Positions 45,501 to 58,059 of a stretch of DNA of 64,000 nucleotides are shown here, one piece after another. Source of the stretch: Chelydra serpentina (lineage: Eukaryota > Chordata > Testudines > Chelydridae). Under the pieces are notes generated by a model that was given only the letters and a program-made list of their open reading frames with translations, did no database searches and was not told the DNA's origin. The stretch is taken from the NCBI GenBank assembly GCA_037349315.1, contig JBAIAC010000035.1, forward strand, positions 6,214,501-6,278,500, read 5' to 3'. The translations under genes and the position numbers were made by a program. Every line of letters begins with the position of its first letter. Positions within the stretch are counted from its first letter, which is position 1.

Positions 45501-48161
45501 ACCCCAAGTTATATACCCCAAGTGTTTAAACCCCACATGATATGCAACCTGCTAGGTTTCTAATGTGCTCCCACAGCACTTGAACAGACCTGGGGGTGGG
45601 GCATAGGTTCTACGCAACAATCCTTTAAAAAGAAAGATATACGTGGAAGATTTTTGCAACTTTGCAAATCCCTCTCCCCTCAGAAACACTACTTGACATT
45701 TTTTGGTACTTTAATTCTTTCTACCTAATGAAACAATGCTGAAATTCACGCTTGTGCTGCCATTTTTCTTAACTAGATACAAATACAGTTTTTCTTTAGC
45801 CTTGGCTCATCTAGTTATAGGTTCAGCATGCGGGATTAGATAAGCATGTACAAACTCGAAAGCTTATCCAAACTCATGCGTCTGAAAAATTAGCCAGGGA
45901 ACGTCTCAAGAATGGGCTTTCTCTGGAAATGAGCAAACCCTTATCAGAATGTGTTGTAAACTTCAAAAAAGGTCAAAACTTGGGTAAAGATTTAGGGGCT
46001 CTTGTACCTGTACTGGTTCCACTACCTCTAATCTTAGCATTTTTGCTTGTCCACGGAGAGTCTGCATTCCTCTTGCAGTGTATATCCTTTTTCTCTACAG
46101 GGAACAGTTGAAAGTGATTGATAAACAATCCCTTATTGTCAGCCTGAAAACATCCTCTCTGCAATAAGTACAAATACTCTTCTTTCTCAGATGCTTTACT
46201 CCAGGGAAGCTTCTTTCTTGTTCTCCGTCAGCAAAATCCACATGAAAATATTGTCCAAATAAACTCAGTGTCTGTCTCTCTCATTTAATCAGTTAAAGGA
46301 ATAGGATTTTTTTTTTTAATTGCAGCAGTGTGAATTGCTCGGTTTTTTTACTCAAAAAAGTGCTGTACTTTCTTCTAACCTTCTCTTTAAACGGCCTGCC
46401 CTATGTGCAGTACTACCTCTATTATCCAAAGGGCACCCAGAATTTAAGCATAATTAGGGGGCTGGCTTTTGCTGCTGGCCATTCCTCCAGTTATAGACCG
46501 CTGGCTTGCTTCCCCAAGGCCTGCCAGCACAGCAGGACTACGGCACTTTCTGATCCAACTGGCTGCATTATAGCCAAACCTCACTTATTTGGAACCATAG
46601 TGGCCTATGAGAAGGTCCTGTCCCCAGAACTGTAGTCAGGCAATGTGCCTCTGACAGGGATAATGGGAAAGTTTGGACAGGTGAGGTGCAGGTAATGAAG
46701 TTTGTGCTATTTCATGTTAGTCCTATGAATTAAGTCAAATGCTTAGAAATGTAGTTCTTGGATAAAATTTTCTAATGTGCCTAAGTGACTTAGGAGCATA
46801 AGTACCATGCACATTCAATGAGGCTCAAGCTCCTTACTGCCTATTTTGATGTAGGCACCTAAGTCACTCAGGCACTCTTGAAAATTTTACCCCTAATCAA
46901 AACAATCTTTAATAATCCAGTGCCTGGAATACACACGTTGGGTGGCAGTGGTGTTCTGAAACTGAATGAATATACAAAAGTAAGAAAACAGACATACTGG
47001 GCAATTGATGACATCCCCTTTTTAAGGACACAAACCTGATTGAAAGGATTTCATGCGAAGTAATGTGAAACGTGGAAATCTGTGTTAAATAAGATGGAAA
47101 GCAATTTATGGAGGGTCAAATTCTCTGCTGGTGGAAATGGATACAGTTTGGACTATTTCCATGGAGTTTGGCTCATAGGCTCCAGCAGGGAATTTGGCCC
47201 AGAGAGTGAAAAAATGACAACCTGGGCAGTTGGTCTGAAAGCCGTAATTGTATCCAGAGGGCTGACTCACTTTTGTATTTAGCTAGGCAATTCTTAAGAT
47301 TCTCTTGTTTTGTGTACTGGATCTTTACATCTGTAAGGACTCAACTGTAGCCATTTTGTGTACAGTTCAGTACAGACTGTTGGAAGATGCCTTCCATGTG
47401 CTTTTTCTCATTGACACTTGCTCTTGTACTCTTTGCACAAAGGTGGGTCTGGCTGAAAGTATCTACTCTGTATGAACAAACCATAACATTTTATTATTAG
47501 GGTTCTGTACATCTGCACTGGTTGGTATGTGGAAGGAAATGTTGAATACCACAGCTGGCACAAGCCACAAACAAGATAACCCCATCCGCTAATCTGATAA
47601 AATATCAATTAACGTTCGAATGATCAAAAGTGAAAGCAAGAGAAAGAGGTCAAAACACCCCTGGACTATAATTGAAAAACCTGCACGAAGAGTCTGATGC
47701 TTGCTAAAACAATAGCTATCTTCGCTGGGTGGTAGCAAACATCAAGATTCAGTCCTCTCTAAGATATAAAAAGTTAGGCTTGATATCAAAGTAGCATATG
47801 CAAGTCCGGAAGTATCTGATAAACTAAACACAGCTCCCACTCCCAGACATTGGTGGGAATTGCAAATGCTATATAAAGTTGGAGAACTGCAAACTGGGCT
47901 AGGCAATATTGTGCCCAGTACTGTCAGGTGCTCATGGGAGGGAGATAGGTTACAACGGGCCTCCCTTCTCCTTATGCTTCTGCCACTGTGTGGGAGTCAG
48001 TCTCTTTTCTTGCATTCCAAGGGCTTGATACAACTTCATCTGAATTCAACGGAATGATTCCCGTTGACTTCTGTGGGAGTTGATTTGGTGTCTGTTGTGT
48101 ACAGAGAGTGGGACTCACGCCGCAAGAGCAGTGCTAAAAATTCTGTAGGAGGTTGGAGAAG
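42561..48161. other. Intron sequence with one GC-rich repeat-like patch
   Basis: Decayed CACTTAAGCAC-type pieces lie near 42710-42830. A GC-rich patch at 44530-44650 ends in GCACGCCGGCCCTG, like one hAT end. A second patch at 44880-45410 has C-rich and G-rich halves that mirror each other, so it is probably a decayed GC-rich MITE; the frames at 44852-45476 on both strands come from it. No exon is recognised elsewhere, including the frame at 43033-43347. Confidence 0.4.
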
Positions 48162-48169
48162 AGCTAGGT

Positions 48170-48470
48170 CAGGGGTCTCAAACACACCCCACGGAGTTAT
48201 TTCCTGCGGCCCGCCATAGGCGTCGACTCCACTGGCAGCCAAGCTCCAAACATTACTGAGTGTTTATATTTTATTAAACCCCCTCTTTGCATTACAGTTT
48301 TAAAAAAGTTAATACATTGACTTTTAATAGAATACTATATTACTCTTCATTTTTTTCATTTTTGACTATACTTTTGTATCATTGTATGAAAAGGTTTCAG
48401 TGATGCGGCCCTCGGGCCAATTTACTAGTTCTCATGTGGCCCTCGTGGTAATTTGAGTTTGAGATCCCTG
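48170..48470. mobile_element. hAT element, perfect 8-bp target duplication
   Basis: Runs from CAGGGGTCTCAAACAC to TTTGAGTTTGAGATCCCTG with AGCTAGGT on both sides (48162-48169 and 48471-48478). It is the sister of 23964-24275; both share an AT-rich centre with TTTTGTATCATTGTATGAAA. The left end lacks about 15 bases present in the sister. Confidence 0.93.
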
Positions 48471-48478
48471 AGCTAGGT

Positions 48479-49217
48479 AGTAACACTGCTCTCCTCTACA
48501 GCTGCCAGCCAAACTGGATTAGTGCAAGGGAAAGTACATGCTGCCCCCTTAACCAGGCCATACCAGTCCCTAATTTCATTTGGAACCGAGGGTACTAGGC
48601 ACCTCTGAAAATCAGGCTTAAATTGGGCATCCAACATCAGAGTCCACTTTTGAAAGTTTGACCCGTAATGATCTCTCAGAAGGAATCATCCCTACAAGTT
48701 ATCCCACTGAACACGTTCCATCCAGAGCAGTTTAATTCCCACTGCCCTGACCTCAGTGAATACTATACCTCAGTACTGTCTTGAGAAAGCAAGAAGAGAG
48801 AGCTTACCAAAATAAAGAACCAACTTGGCAGGTTCAGTGGAAAAGAATAAGGCCTATTTTCTTGAGGAAATGAGTCAAAATATCCCAGGAGCAAAATTTA
48901 ATACAAACCCTGTAAAAAATGATAAAGCAAGGGGGAGGGGAAGAGGAAAATATACATTTTACACTTAAAAGCCCTTTTTGCAGTTTTCGCACCCCCCACC
49001 CACCCCCCAGGTATGTAAAAGACGGAGCAGTTCAGTATATCCGCCTATTGGAATGTATCCTATGCACAGTGACTTACCAGGTGTAACGCTTACTATTATA
49101 TTACCGGGCTTATTGCTTGCTGCTTATTTCCTGAGTAGTCCCATCAAAATTGTATACAAGACTCAGACCTGAGTTTGAAATGTGAGAAAAAAGCCTCTTT
49201 AAACCAAACTGCAGAAA
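48479..49217. other. Intron sequence, nothing recognised
   Basis: AT-rich, with a C-rich run near 48990-49010 but no exon. Confidence 0.4.
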
Positions 49218-49222
49218 CCAAG

Positions 49223-49297
49223 TGTGACGGTGTCTCCATATATGCTACATACATTTATAAGCATCTTCCCATAAAGTCTTATGGAGACACGGTCACA
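49223..49297. mobile_element. 75-bp element with TG...CA ends and 5-bp duplication
   Basis: The unit begins TGTGACGGTGTCTCCATA and ends with its inverse, one mismatch. CCAAG lies on both sides (49218-49222 and 49298-49302). The inner part ATTTATAAGCATCTTCCC and AAAGTCTTATGG matches one end of the LTR at 12369-13551. It looks like an LTR reduced to its ends or a miniature derivative of one. Confidence 0.7.
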
Positions 49298-49302
49298 CCA
49301 AG

Positions 49303-52300
49303 CAAGGATAGGTAACAGCACAGACTATGGTTGTGTCATTGATGGTGGGCTTTGCTTGTTTGTTTTGTAAACAATGGCTTAAAGCTAAGTCCTTCTCGTC
49401 AGGATCAAACTTGCTCCTTGGTCATTTGAGTCTATCTTATAATTTTCATGATGCTTCAAACTGTTAATCAGTGGGCTTCCCCTACAAGCAAAGCTGCTGT
49501 AAAGGGGAATGTGAAAGACGCTTTTCTGGAAAATGTACAGTCCAAAAGAATGTATTTAAAAACCATTCTTTGAGAAATAAATGGCTACCTGATGATGAAG
49601 ACAGCTAATCTGGGCCAAGAGCATTTCACAGTCCAACTCTCTCTCATGGTGAAAGTTTTATAGTAAGAGTTGGCAGCCATCATAGCCTGCAGAGCTAAAT
49701 AGGTCTTTTAAAAAGTTTTGCATATAGTTAAACATGTAAGTAACAGCTGGACAAAAACATGGTGGTAGAACCTTTTAAAATATTGTTGTGTAGAACAATG
49801 CAAATCCAGCTAATAGCACAATATTGTACTTATTGCAAACCTCAAAGATTCATCTCTGACCACAAAGTTTCACGTCTTTTCAGTCCAATACCATAAAGTG
49901 CTCAAAAGGTTTGTGCACTTTAGGGATGAATCTGGACTAATTTAAAATTTGTAACACAACTTGAAACCAGACATTGGAAAAAAGTTTTAGGTTTCATTGT
50001 AAACGTTAGCACAGGTCTAGAATGCACTAGAAAAAGGTTGTGTGGTTCAAAATAAATATTAAAGATGTCTACCAATTTTATATTGTCTACTAAGTTTACA
50101 GTGCACTAAATTTGGAGTAAGCAGTGTGTGGTAAAGCAAAGGAGACTGGGTTATTTAGAGAATGGCTTACCACTCTTTTAAAGCAGAGAAGAGGGAAATA
50201 CTAAATTCAGTCCGAAGAGTAATGGCCTACCAAAGAGAAATAAGGGGAATTTACAAGAAGTTTTTCTTTGAAGTTTCTCAGTAGTAAAAGTGGAATTACT
50301 GTGGCAATATAGTTGTTGCAACATTCACTACTGGCAATTATATTCAGTAATAATCCTGCACATCTTGATTTTATAAAATGCAGGAAAATATGTCCAATAA
50401 ATACTGAACCTCTTTGAAAACCAGAATTTAAATTCAGAATAATCTTAACATGTTCAAAACTGAGAACAACATGGAATAAACATGCCCAAATCTTTTTTTA
50501 TTGCAGTAGATGTACTGTTGTGCATTAGTGCCTGCGAGGCCCACTATGAATGACTGAGGTTTGGACTTGATCTGAAGCCCATGGAAGCCAATGCGTATGT
50601 TTCCATTGATTTCAGTGGTCTTTGGATCAGGCCCTATTTGAATTAGCAAGGAACTGAAAAAAATGCACGCTGCTCTCCTTGTCTTTGACCATGTTTCCTG
50701 TCCCCTGGCATGCTGGCAGTAGGGAAAGAGAATGGCTTAAGAGCTTCAACTCTAGGTCTTTGCCACCAGAGGATCCCCCTTCCACTTGAATGATCCTCCC
50801 AAGTCCTGATATGCTGGCTTGTTCATGTGGCAGCATGGAGCAAAGCAGCTGAGCCCCATGGGTAAATATGGCTCCATGCATGCAATGAACTTCCATATGT
50901 GTCATGTTTAGATGTTATGGCCAGTAGTAGTGGGAAGAATGACCACTGTCAATAAAATTCTGGCAGCTCAACTGCTCACTGGTTCTTTCTGTTAGTGCAG
51001 TAATTGATGATGGATCCTCAACATGTGTCCAGCCAATTAGGACTTTACTTTTCTCTGATGCCACTGCTTTCCAACCCCATGCTACCTTTCTCTGGAGGGT
51101 CTGATTGCCTGAGTTCCAGGAGGCTGTCCATAGCTGGGCTAATTAGAAGTTCAGCTATCACGGGCCAGATCTACATCTAATGTACATCATCATAGCTCTA
51201 TGGACTTCAGTGGAGCTCTTCCAACTTACGCCATTTGAGGACCTGCCCCTACAGAGCTAGTGTTTGCTCTCTTTTGGACTCTGCCATAATGTATTAGGAG
51301 CTATAGTGGCTTTTTTGGGAGGTTGGAAGACGTGTAACTGCAAATAAGCTGCTGACCTCAGTGGGGAGATTTTTCAGAGGTAAGGACTGCAGGATTGGTT
51401 TCTATACCTAGAAGCAGCAGGAGCATATTTAATAAGGAAACCAGATTTTCCTACCATCCCTTAAAGCTCTTGTAGTTCTTGGTCCCAAAGTAGACAGCAG
51501 AGTAAAATGGTCTGACTTAAGCTCTAAATTGCACATCCCCAAATATCTGAAGTGACTGAAGACCCTTACAACTTTTTGTAAATTTTGTACTATATAGCAT
51601 ATGATTGTGCAAATTTGTGGAGACTGTGCCATGGTCTGCAATACTGTTTAATACATTGTTAATACTTAATGTGAAATATATGTTGCAGTTCTTAAAGGAA
51701 TAGTAAGCTGTTGCAATCTTGCATTCTTGTGGAGTGAGTGCAACATGTTCTTACTAGATGTGCAGACTTCAGTACTTTCTGCACATAGATTGCATTTTTG
51801 TAATGCACTTTTAGAATGAACTCTGTGCAGTCCATAGCTAGATGAGATCATCTTGTAATATATTATTTTACGGTTGGTAAATATTGAACAGATATACTCT
51901 TAACTGTCTTGCTCTGGGAAACAGGTTTTGCTTTGTTTTGTGTTTATTTTATTTGTCCACTTCTTCCTGGAGGTTAAAGAGACCTAAGGGCACAAATTCT
52001 ACCCTGAGTTACACCTGTACAGCCTTACTGACTTCACTGAAATTGCATCGGGGGAGTAAATATTAGGAGGATTTGGCCCATTGTGTTTGACTGCAACATA
52101 TATTTTTACTTTTCAGTTCTAATAATTAAGCATCAATCAGAATAAAATTATGCGCTGGTTAAATGTGTAGAGCAAGTATAATTTTTGAAGCTAGCTTCTT
52201 GCAGATCCCAAGAAAATTAAGGTATAAAAACATGGGGCTATATTGTGTCATTGTTTGTTTGTTTTTAAAGCTGAACTCCCTCTCAAGTCGAAGGAGATTT

Positions 52301-55300
52301 TTGGCTAAAAATCCATGGCATGGTATTGCTTGTTGAGCAATAACTGATACCTTTTTGGCTGTAAACTTTTAATTAACCCGTACTGCTTTGTTTTGGAAGG
52401 ATGGCATGTTGAAAGGTTAAAATTAAGAGTCATCTCTATTTAGACCCTATGCTTTTGAAGATCATTCTGTTAACAGAAGAGATAATCTAAAGAGGAAAGA
52501 GGCAACCACCTGCTAGACAAGTTTCTCTTGGCAGATAATGTATGGAGTAACATTGACATCAGCCTTGAAGGAGGCAATGTTCCTGTCCTCCTGGTCAGAA
52601 GCATAGGGAATCCTGCAATGGTGCCTGAGAGAGAGCCTGGTTCCCTAAAGCAATATGCAGGGATACTCATTATCCTTTTTGGACCAGTTTAGTGGAGTGG
52701 GAGGAAAGACTATAAAAATATTTTATGTCCTAATCAGTAATTCCATCAAATAGCATGGGCAATCCATCTTATCTCAGACTTTAAAGCCATTGGGTCAGAT
52801 CCAGACCTGGCGTAAGCATCTCTGCTAAAGTCAATAGAGTAGGTGCTTGAACTTACACCAGGTCTGCATTTGGCATACAGTCCATATGTACTTAGATTTT
52901 AGTTTTAATTTTTTTTCAGTAGGACCTCATAGCTTAAATTAAAAAGCCAGTGCCATAGATGGAATTTAATGTACGCAGGTTGCTTGGTGACCTACATGAT
53001 GCCAGGAAAAAGAGACAAGATGCTTTAAGGTATCATGAAGGAAGCATTATCAATATGGGCTAAGCCCCCAGAGGGAGTTCCAGTCTTTCATAGGCAGCTC
53101 TGGGGATAAGTGGTTAGCATCTGAGGCGCCATCACTATAAAGGATGCTCTGATGTTTTATCAAGCTGGAAAGTTAGAGCAGTTTCCAAATCACATTTGGA
53201 TGTTATTCAGCTGAATTGCACTGTATCACTTGTGGCCATTTCTCATTAGTGGAAGGTGACCTTTCAGTTCTGCTCTGGTGCTGAGGAGATATGAGGGAGC
53301 ACAGTACTCAAATTGTGCATTGAGCATCTTGTATTGAGCTGCCTGTTTGCCTCAGTGTTACCATTTCCAGTTTTGGGGCCAGCCTTTTATAAAAGCATGA
53401 AGCTAACTAAGTTTTGTTAAACTTCTGTATCTCTGTGTGAGCCAACTGGGTGTGAATTTCCCCTGGCATTCTGTCATATCAATTAAAAAAAAAAGCACAA
53501 TCCTGGGTCTCTCCTATAGGAGTTTCAGTTCCCTATACATCTCATGAAGTCACCTATACATGGTTACTTGGAACATTTGCCTCATCTCAGCTGATGTCTC
53601 ATTCTGTATTAATATATCTAACTTGGTTATAGGCGCGTTTTCAGCATCTGTGCAAAACTTGCATGGAGGACAAATTTTTCCCTGGTTTCCCCCAGGTTGG
53701 TGCAGGTGGAAAGATGGCAGGAAACCACCTCTGGCCCCATCCCCTCAGGTGCACCCAATGTAGCTCCATCAACCCTGAGAATCTGGGACAGAACGTGGCT
53801 TGAAAAACAAGGAAGATAATTTTACAGTTCTGGATCTATGCATCTACAGTATGCAAGCTAAAGCCACGATAGGAGGAGATCAAAAGCTTATAGCAAAGTT
53901 GTTTGTCAGGGTGAGGAAGCATTACACAGTTAGCACCTGATCATGATGCACCTTACTTTGAGATCTGTTCATGAAAAGCACTATATAAGAGCTAGGTCTT
54001 ATTATTCATTCACAATTTTTGCACTTCTTGAAGTATGAGAGGACTGGCCAATGCCAGAGCACAGTGTATTACAGTTGAAGAACCAGTGCTAATTCCTGTG
54101 GGGGGTGTGTGTGGGGGTCATCCTCAAGCATCATTGCGACTGTTCCTCACCTAAGCTACCTCAAGCTTGTTGATGAGCCTATGGATTCTCACCACATGCC
54201 TGCCCCAAAGCCAGTGACCATCTCAGCATTGTGTCTTTGTCTAGGAATGTGGGGCAAAGAGCCACATTCTGAATTGATACCAGGAGGTCATTAACGTGCT
54301 ACACCACATTTACAGGCTTTGAATTCTTAGACTAAATATTGTTTTCAAGTCTAGCTCCCCACAGGCTACTTGTTAGCTGGTGAGCAGTAGTGCTCTCCTT
54401 TTCATTAGCTGAAATACTTCTTTCACTGAAGAAAAATGTGCTGTGGTTTGTGCATAGCAGCAAGGAGCGTTCAGAGCAGCTAAAAGACTGCATCTTTGTG
54501 TGTGTTGGGGAAGGGGGGTGGGCCGGGAGGGAGAGAGATGGAGAGAACATTTAAAAGCATCAGGTGATTAGTATTAGCAGGATAGAATGCTCAATGCCAT
54601 CATCACAGTTCTGAGGACTCAAGGCATACATTTTGAGTGGACCCTATGCAGCCATGTAGGCGTGAGCAAAAAGCTTTATGTGCTTCAATCACCTATGCTA
54701 CCTAGCTACTCATTGGCTACTCACAGTAGCAGTCTGTGAGCTCTAGAATGTACAGGAAATACTAACAAGTCCCTCCAAAAGGGGCAGTGAGGAGGCAGGG
54801 TTATGACCCTGTTCCACCTCAACACCAGCCTGGAGAGCAGGACTGGCACACCATGGTGATCACTCTGCTGCATGCTAGCTATGGCAGATTGCATTTCCTC
54901 CACACCTCATGTACATGTAACTGTTCAAGGAGAGACTGTACCTCTCTGGGTCACATTCTCTCGGAGGCAGTGCAAACAACGAAGAACTGGAATCACTTGA
55001 GGACAACGAATCAGAGAAGTTATAGGACATTCTCATTACATACCCAGCTTGACCGATCCCAATGGCAAAGGTCAAGCCCAGAACAGGAAGAAGAGGCTGC
55101 ATCCTAGTCTTGAGTTTCCTGCTAACATTTAAAATGAAGAATCCCCATTCCTGTGCCAAACCTATTGCAAAGGAGGTTGGTCACAACTTGTTGTGTTGAA
55201 ATAGTGGACAATTGTGGAAGGAAAATCCCAGAAGACAGGACGGTTGGGTTCAGGTTTTTGTTAATTTTTAAAAGTCCTGCACTCCTGGCCAGCCAGCTCA

Positions 55301-56319
55301 GCAACAGCCAAGTTTGTGTTTTAGCACTCTGCAATTTGGTCAAAGTTTTGTAGTAGCCTTGGTCCTGAGAAAGCAAATGTTAAGTTTGGTATCTAAGGGC
55401 AGATACACAAGAGTGGTAGGCCTGGCTAGTTAAGGGACTGGGAACTCTGTTATTATGTTCCTGATAGCCTTTCATTGTGGACAATATATGCTTTTAAATG
55501 TTTGAGTAATAAACACATTATGAAGGGAATTGTATACTATATCTTATTGTTTCATTTCAAAAACTGTTTGTGGTTTTTTCCAGTGTTTGGGGGTTTTTTT
55601 TGGTTTGTTTTTGTAGGGAGTGGATGTGTTCTATAGATCTCGCCTACAAAGATCTAAAGTGTCTGAAGAGAGTTCAACATCCCTTTTTAATGGGCAACAT
55701 CTTTGCTTTTTCTGTGGTAAATAAGGATATAGGCTGAGAGCTGGATAGCTGTTTTTAGGATAGATTTGGTAATGAGACAGTCAGCCCCATCTTGCCAATT
55801 TGATTAAGATGACTGATGGAAACTCCAGTGAATATGTACTATAGGCTGTGCTCCTGAATGAAGCCTTCCTAGGGTTGGGTTGGTAAACCTGATTCTGAAA
55901 CATGCAACAAAGTTAAGAATGTTTCAAGAATGTACTTAAAGTGTGTATGAATGGTATATCGATTCGGTCCCCCCCCCCCAAAAAAAATTGTTTTATTGGA
56001 TTATAATAATCTAGGACCTAGTCCATATCTCATTAACATAACTGAAAAGACTTTTATTGACTTCAGTGGGCCTTGGATCATGCCCATACTGATTATCTCT
56101 AAGGGATATTTTTCTAGTTAAAGAAAACTGAAGAGAGAACAGCAAAATACTGCTCTAATGACACTTCTGAAGTTGAGAGGACAGTAGGCAAGGTGGCAAC
56201 ATCTCTACAGATAGTTAAACTTTCCCTATTAGTGTCGTTGTCTTCTTTTTTGGAAAAAAAAATGTTACCGGTTTTTAAAAATATCTCTCTACAGGTTTAT
56301 AGATGTGCTAAATATTATA
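49303..56319. other. Intron sequence, almost repeat-free by eye
   Basis: Seven kilobases of AT-rich sequence with only short frames and scattered copies of the dispersed TTGACTTCAGTGG motif (50600, 52030, 52830, 56060). A C run followed by an A run lies at 55970-55988. No exon, LINE or LTR recognised. The paucity of repeats compared with 32-42 kb is notable. Confidence 0.45.
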
Positions 56320-56410
56320 CGACAAAGGGTCCTGTGGCACCTTATAGACTAACAGAGGTATTGAAGCATAAGCTTTTGTGGGTGAATACCCACTTCTTCG
56401 GATACAAGCA
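56320..56410 (-). mobile_element. Penelope-type terminal repeat fragment, second subfamily
   Basis: On the minus strand: TCCGAAGAAGTGGGTATTCA, CCCACAAAAGCTTATGC, then TTAGTCTATAAGGTGCC and a GGACCCTTTGTCG end. It has the same layout as the copies at 37312 and 40291 but a different stem-II loop and tail, so it is another subfamily. Both core boxes are mutated (CCGAAGA, AAAA). Confidence 0.72.
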
Positions 56411-56732
56411 GTGTCCACTTCAGAACTTCAGTAGCCTCATTTATTTAATGAGTGTGATAGGAAGAAAAAGGTAGGAAGTAGAATAGGACCCAAAGTTCAT
56501 TTCATATATTTTTCTTCAAGTCAGGCACCTATAATACACACTATAGTGGGTTTTTTTTGTTTTATTCTTGCACAGCGTTTCTGGAATCCAGGGTGATGGT
56601 AGTTGCCAAGAACAGCAGAAATATTTTCTTGACGCTATCAGTGCTATAGGATGATGGGCATTGTGAGGAGAGTTCAGCCTTTCTGGAAGGTTGCTTTCCA
56701 TATTGTCTGCATATTGTATGAAAGGTTGTCGT

Positions 56733-58030
56733 ATATCAAGATATACGCCCTATGTGCCTGCTCTCTCACATCTACAAGCTCTTCACAAAGGTGATAACGA
56801 ATCGACTTTCGCAGAGTCTGGATGAACAACAGCCGAGAGTGCAGGCAGGGTTTCGAAGAAATTTCAGTACAATCGACCATATATTTACCCTTAGCCAGCT
56901 CCTACAAAGAGCGAGGGAATACAAACTCCAGCTGTGCATTGCTTTTGTCGACTATGAAAAGGCCTTCGATAGCGTTGAGTTTAACGCAATATTAAAGGCG
57001 CTCGCAGAGCAGGGCATTAACATGCAGTACATTAGTTTGTTGAAGGAAGCGAATACTGGATGTACAACAGACATTACTCTCCTTGAAACTCCCCTCCGCA
57101 TCCCAATCGAGAAAGGCGTAAAGCAAGGAGATACAATTTCACCGAAACTATTCACCACCTGCCTCGAAATGGTTATGAACAAGATCAGTTGGAGGAGTGG
57201 TGTCAACATAAACGGAGAGAGATTATCTCATCTCAGATTTGCAGACGACATTGTACTAATTGCCGAAAGCACCAACCAACTGCAGAGCATGCTACGAAGA
57301 CTCGACAAGAAAAGTAGTCAGGTCGGCCTGAAAATGAATCGCTGCAAAACGAAATATATGCGATCAGACATCTTACGAAAAGCCCGAATAACGGTAACAG
57401 GAGAAGACATGGAAGAAGTGGAACAGTACATATATTTGGGCCAAGAAGTTAATATGCGCCAAGACCTAAATGGAGAACTCTCACGAAGGATTCGGGTAGG
57501 ATGGTGTGCGTTTAATTCCATCACGGACATCCTCAAAGGAAAAATTGACAAGACCACACGTAAAAATATTTTCAATTCAGCAGTGCTGCCAGCCATGTGT
57601 ATGGCAGTGAAACGTGGGCACTGATGAAGAGAGAAGAGCAACGGCTGTTGGTAGCTGAAAGGGCAATGGAACGAGCTATGTTGGGAATCTCCCTTCTGGA
57701 TCGTATACCAAATGAAATCATCAACGAACGCAGCGGTGTGAAAGATATTGTCGTGGAAAGCAGACATAACAAGATGCGATGGGCGGGCCACACAGCACGG
57801 CTCACGGATAACAGGTGGACCGTAATCATTGCTGAGTGGTACCCGCGAGAACAGAAAAGACCTCCCGGTCGGCCTCCAAGAAGATGGGAAGATGACATCG
57901 TTAAACGTTTCGGACGAACGTGGAGAAGAAAGGCAAGAGTGCGAGAAAAATGGCAGACGTGTTGTGATCGGCGCAGTCTTAATGACAGCTGAAGTCCGAT
58001 CCAGGCGATCCAGGTGGTGATATCAAGATA
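56733..58030 (+). mobile_element. RTE-like LINE, 5'-truncated, with target duplications
   Basis: Flanked by the same 11 bp, ATATCAAGATA, at 56733-56743 and 58020-58030. The body (about 56744-58019) starts inside the reverse transcriptase and ends after a 9-bp tail repeat GATCCAGGC/GATCCAGGT, in place of a poly-A tail. Short-repeat tails with 5' truncation are typical of RTE-clade LINEs. CpG pairs are abundant and only one frame break is seen, so the insertion looks young. It lies just before a decayed Penelope element. Confidence 0.85.
56746..57992 (+). pseudogene. RTE-like reverse transcriptase and C-terminal domain
   Basis: Reading from 56746, the RT has LCIAFVDYEKAFDSVEFNAI (block A, catalytic Asp), GVKQGDTISPKLF (block B), LRFADDIVLIAES (the FADD active site), GLKMNRCKTKYM (block D) and YIYLGQEV (block E). 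A C-terminal part follows in another frame with GSETWALMKREEQ, HNKMRWAGHTARLTDNRW and GRPPRRWEDDIVKRF, ending with a stop at 57990-57992. The only break is an apparent one-base loss near 57600. The apurinic endonuclease domain normally in front is missing through truncation. The C-terminal MRWAGH...RPPGRPPRRW pattern is RTE-like and recalls invertebrate copies. Confidence 0.87.
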
Positions 58031-58059
58031 ATCTCTTGTTGGCATTTAAATATGTTAGG

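Noticed and set aside
56733..58030. Contamination or assembly chimera from a parasite genome
   Set aside because: The exact 11-bp duplication on both sides and the repeat tail are what a real retrotransposition leaves; still listed as a check under the finding.
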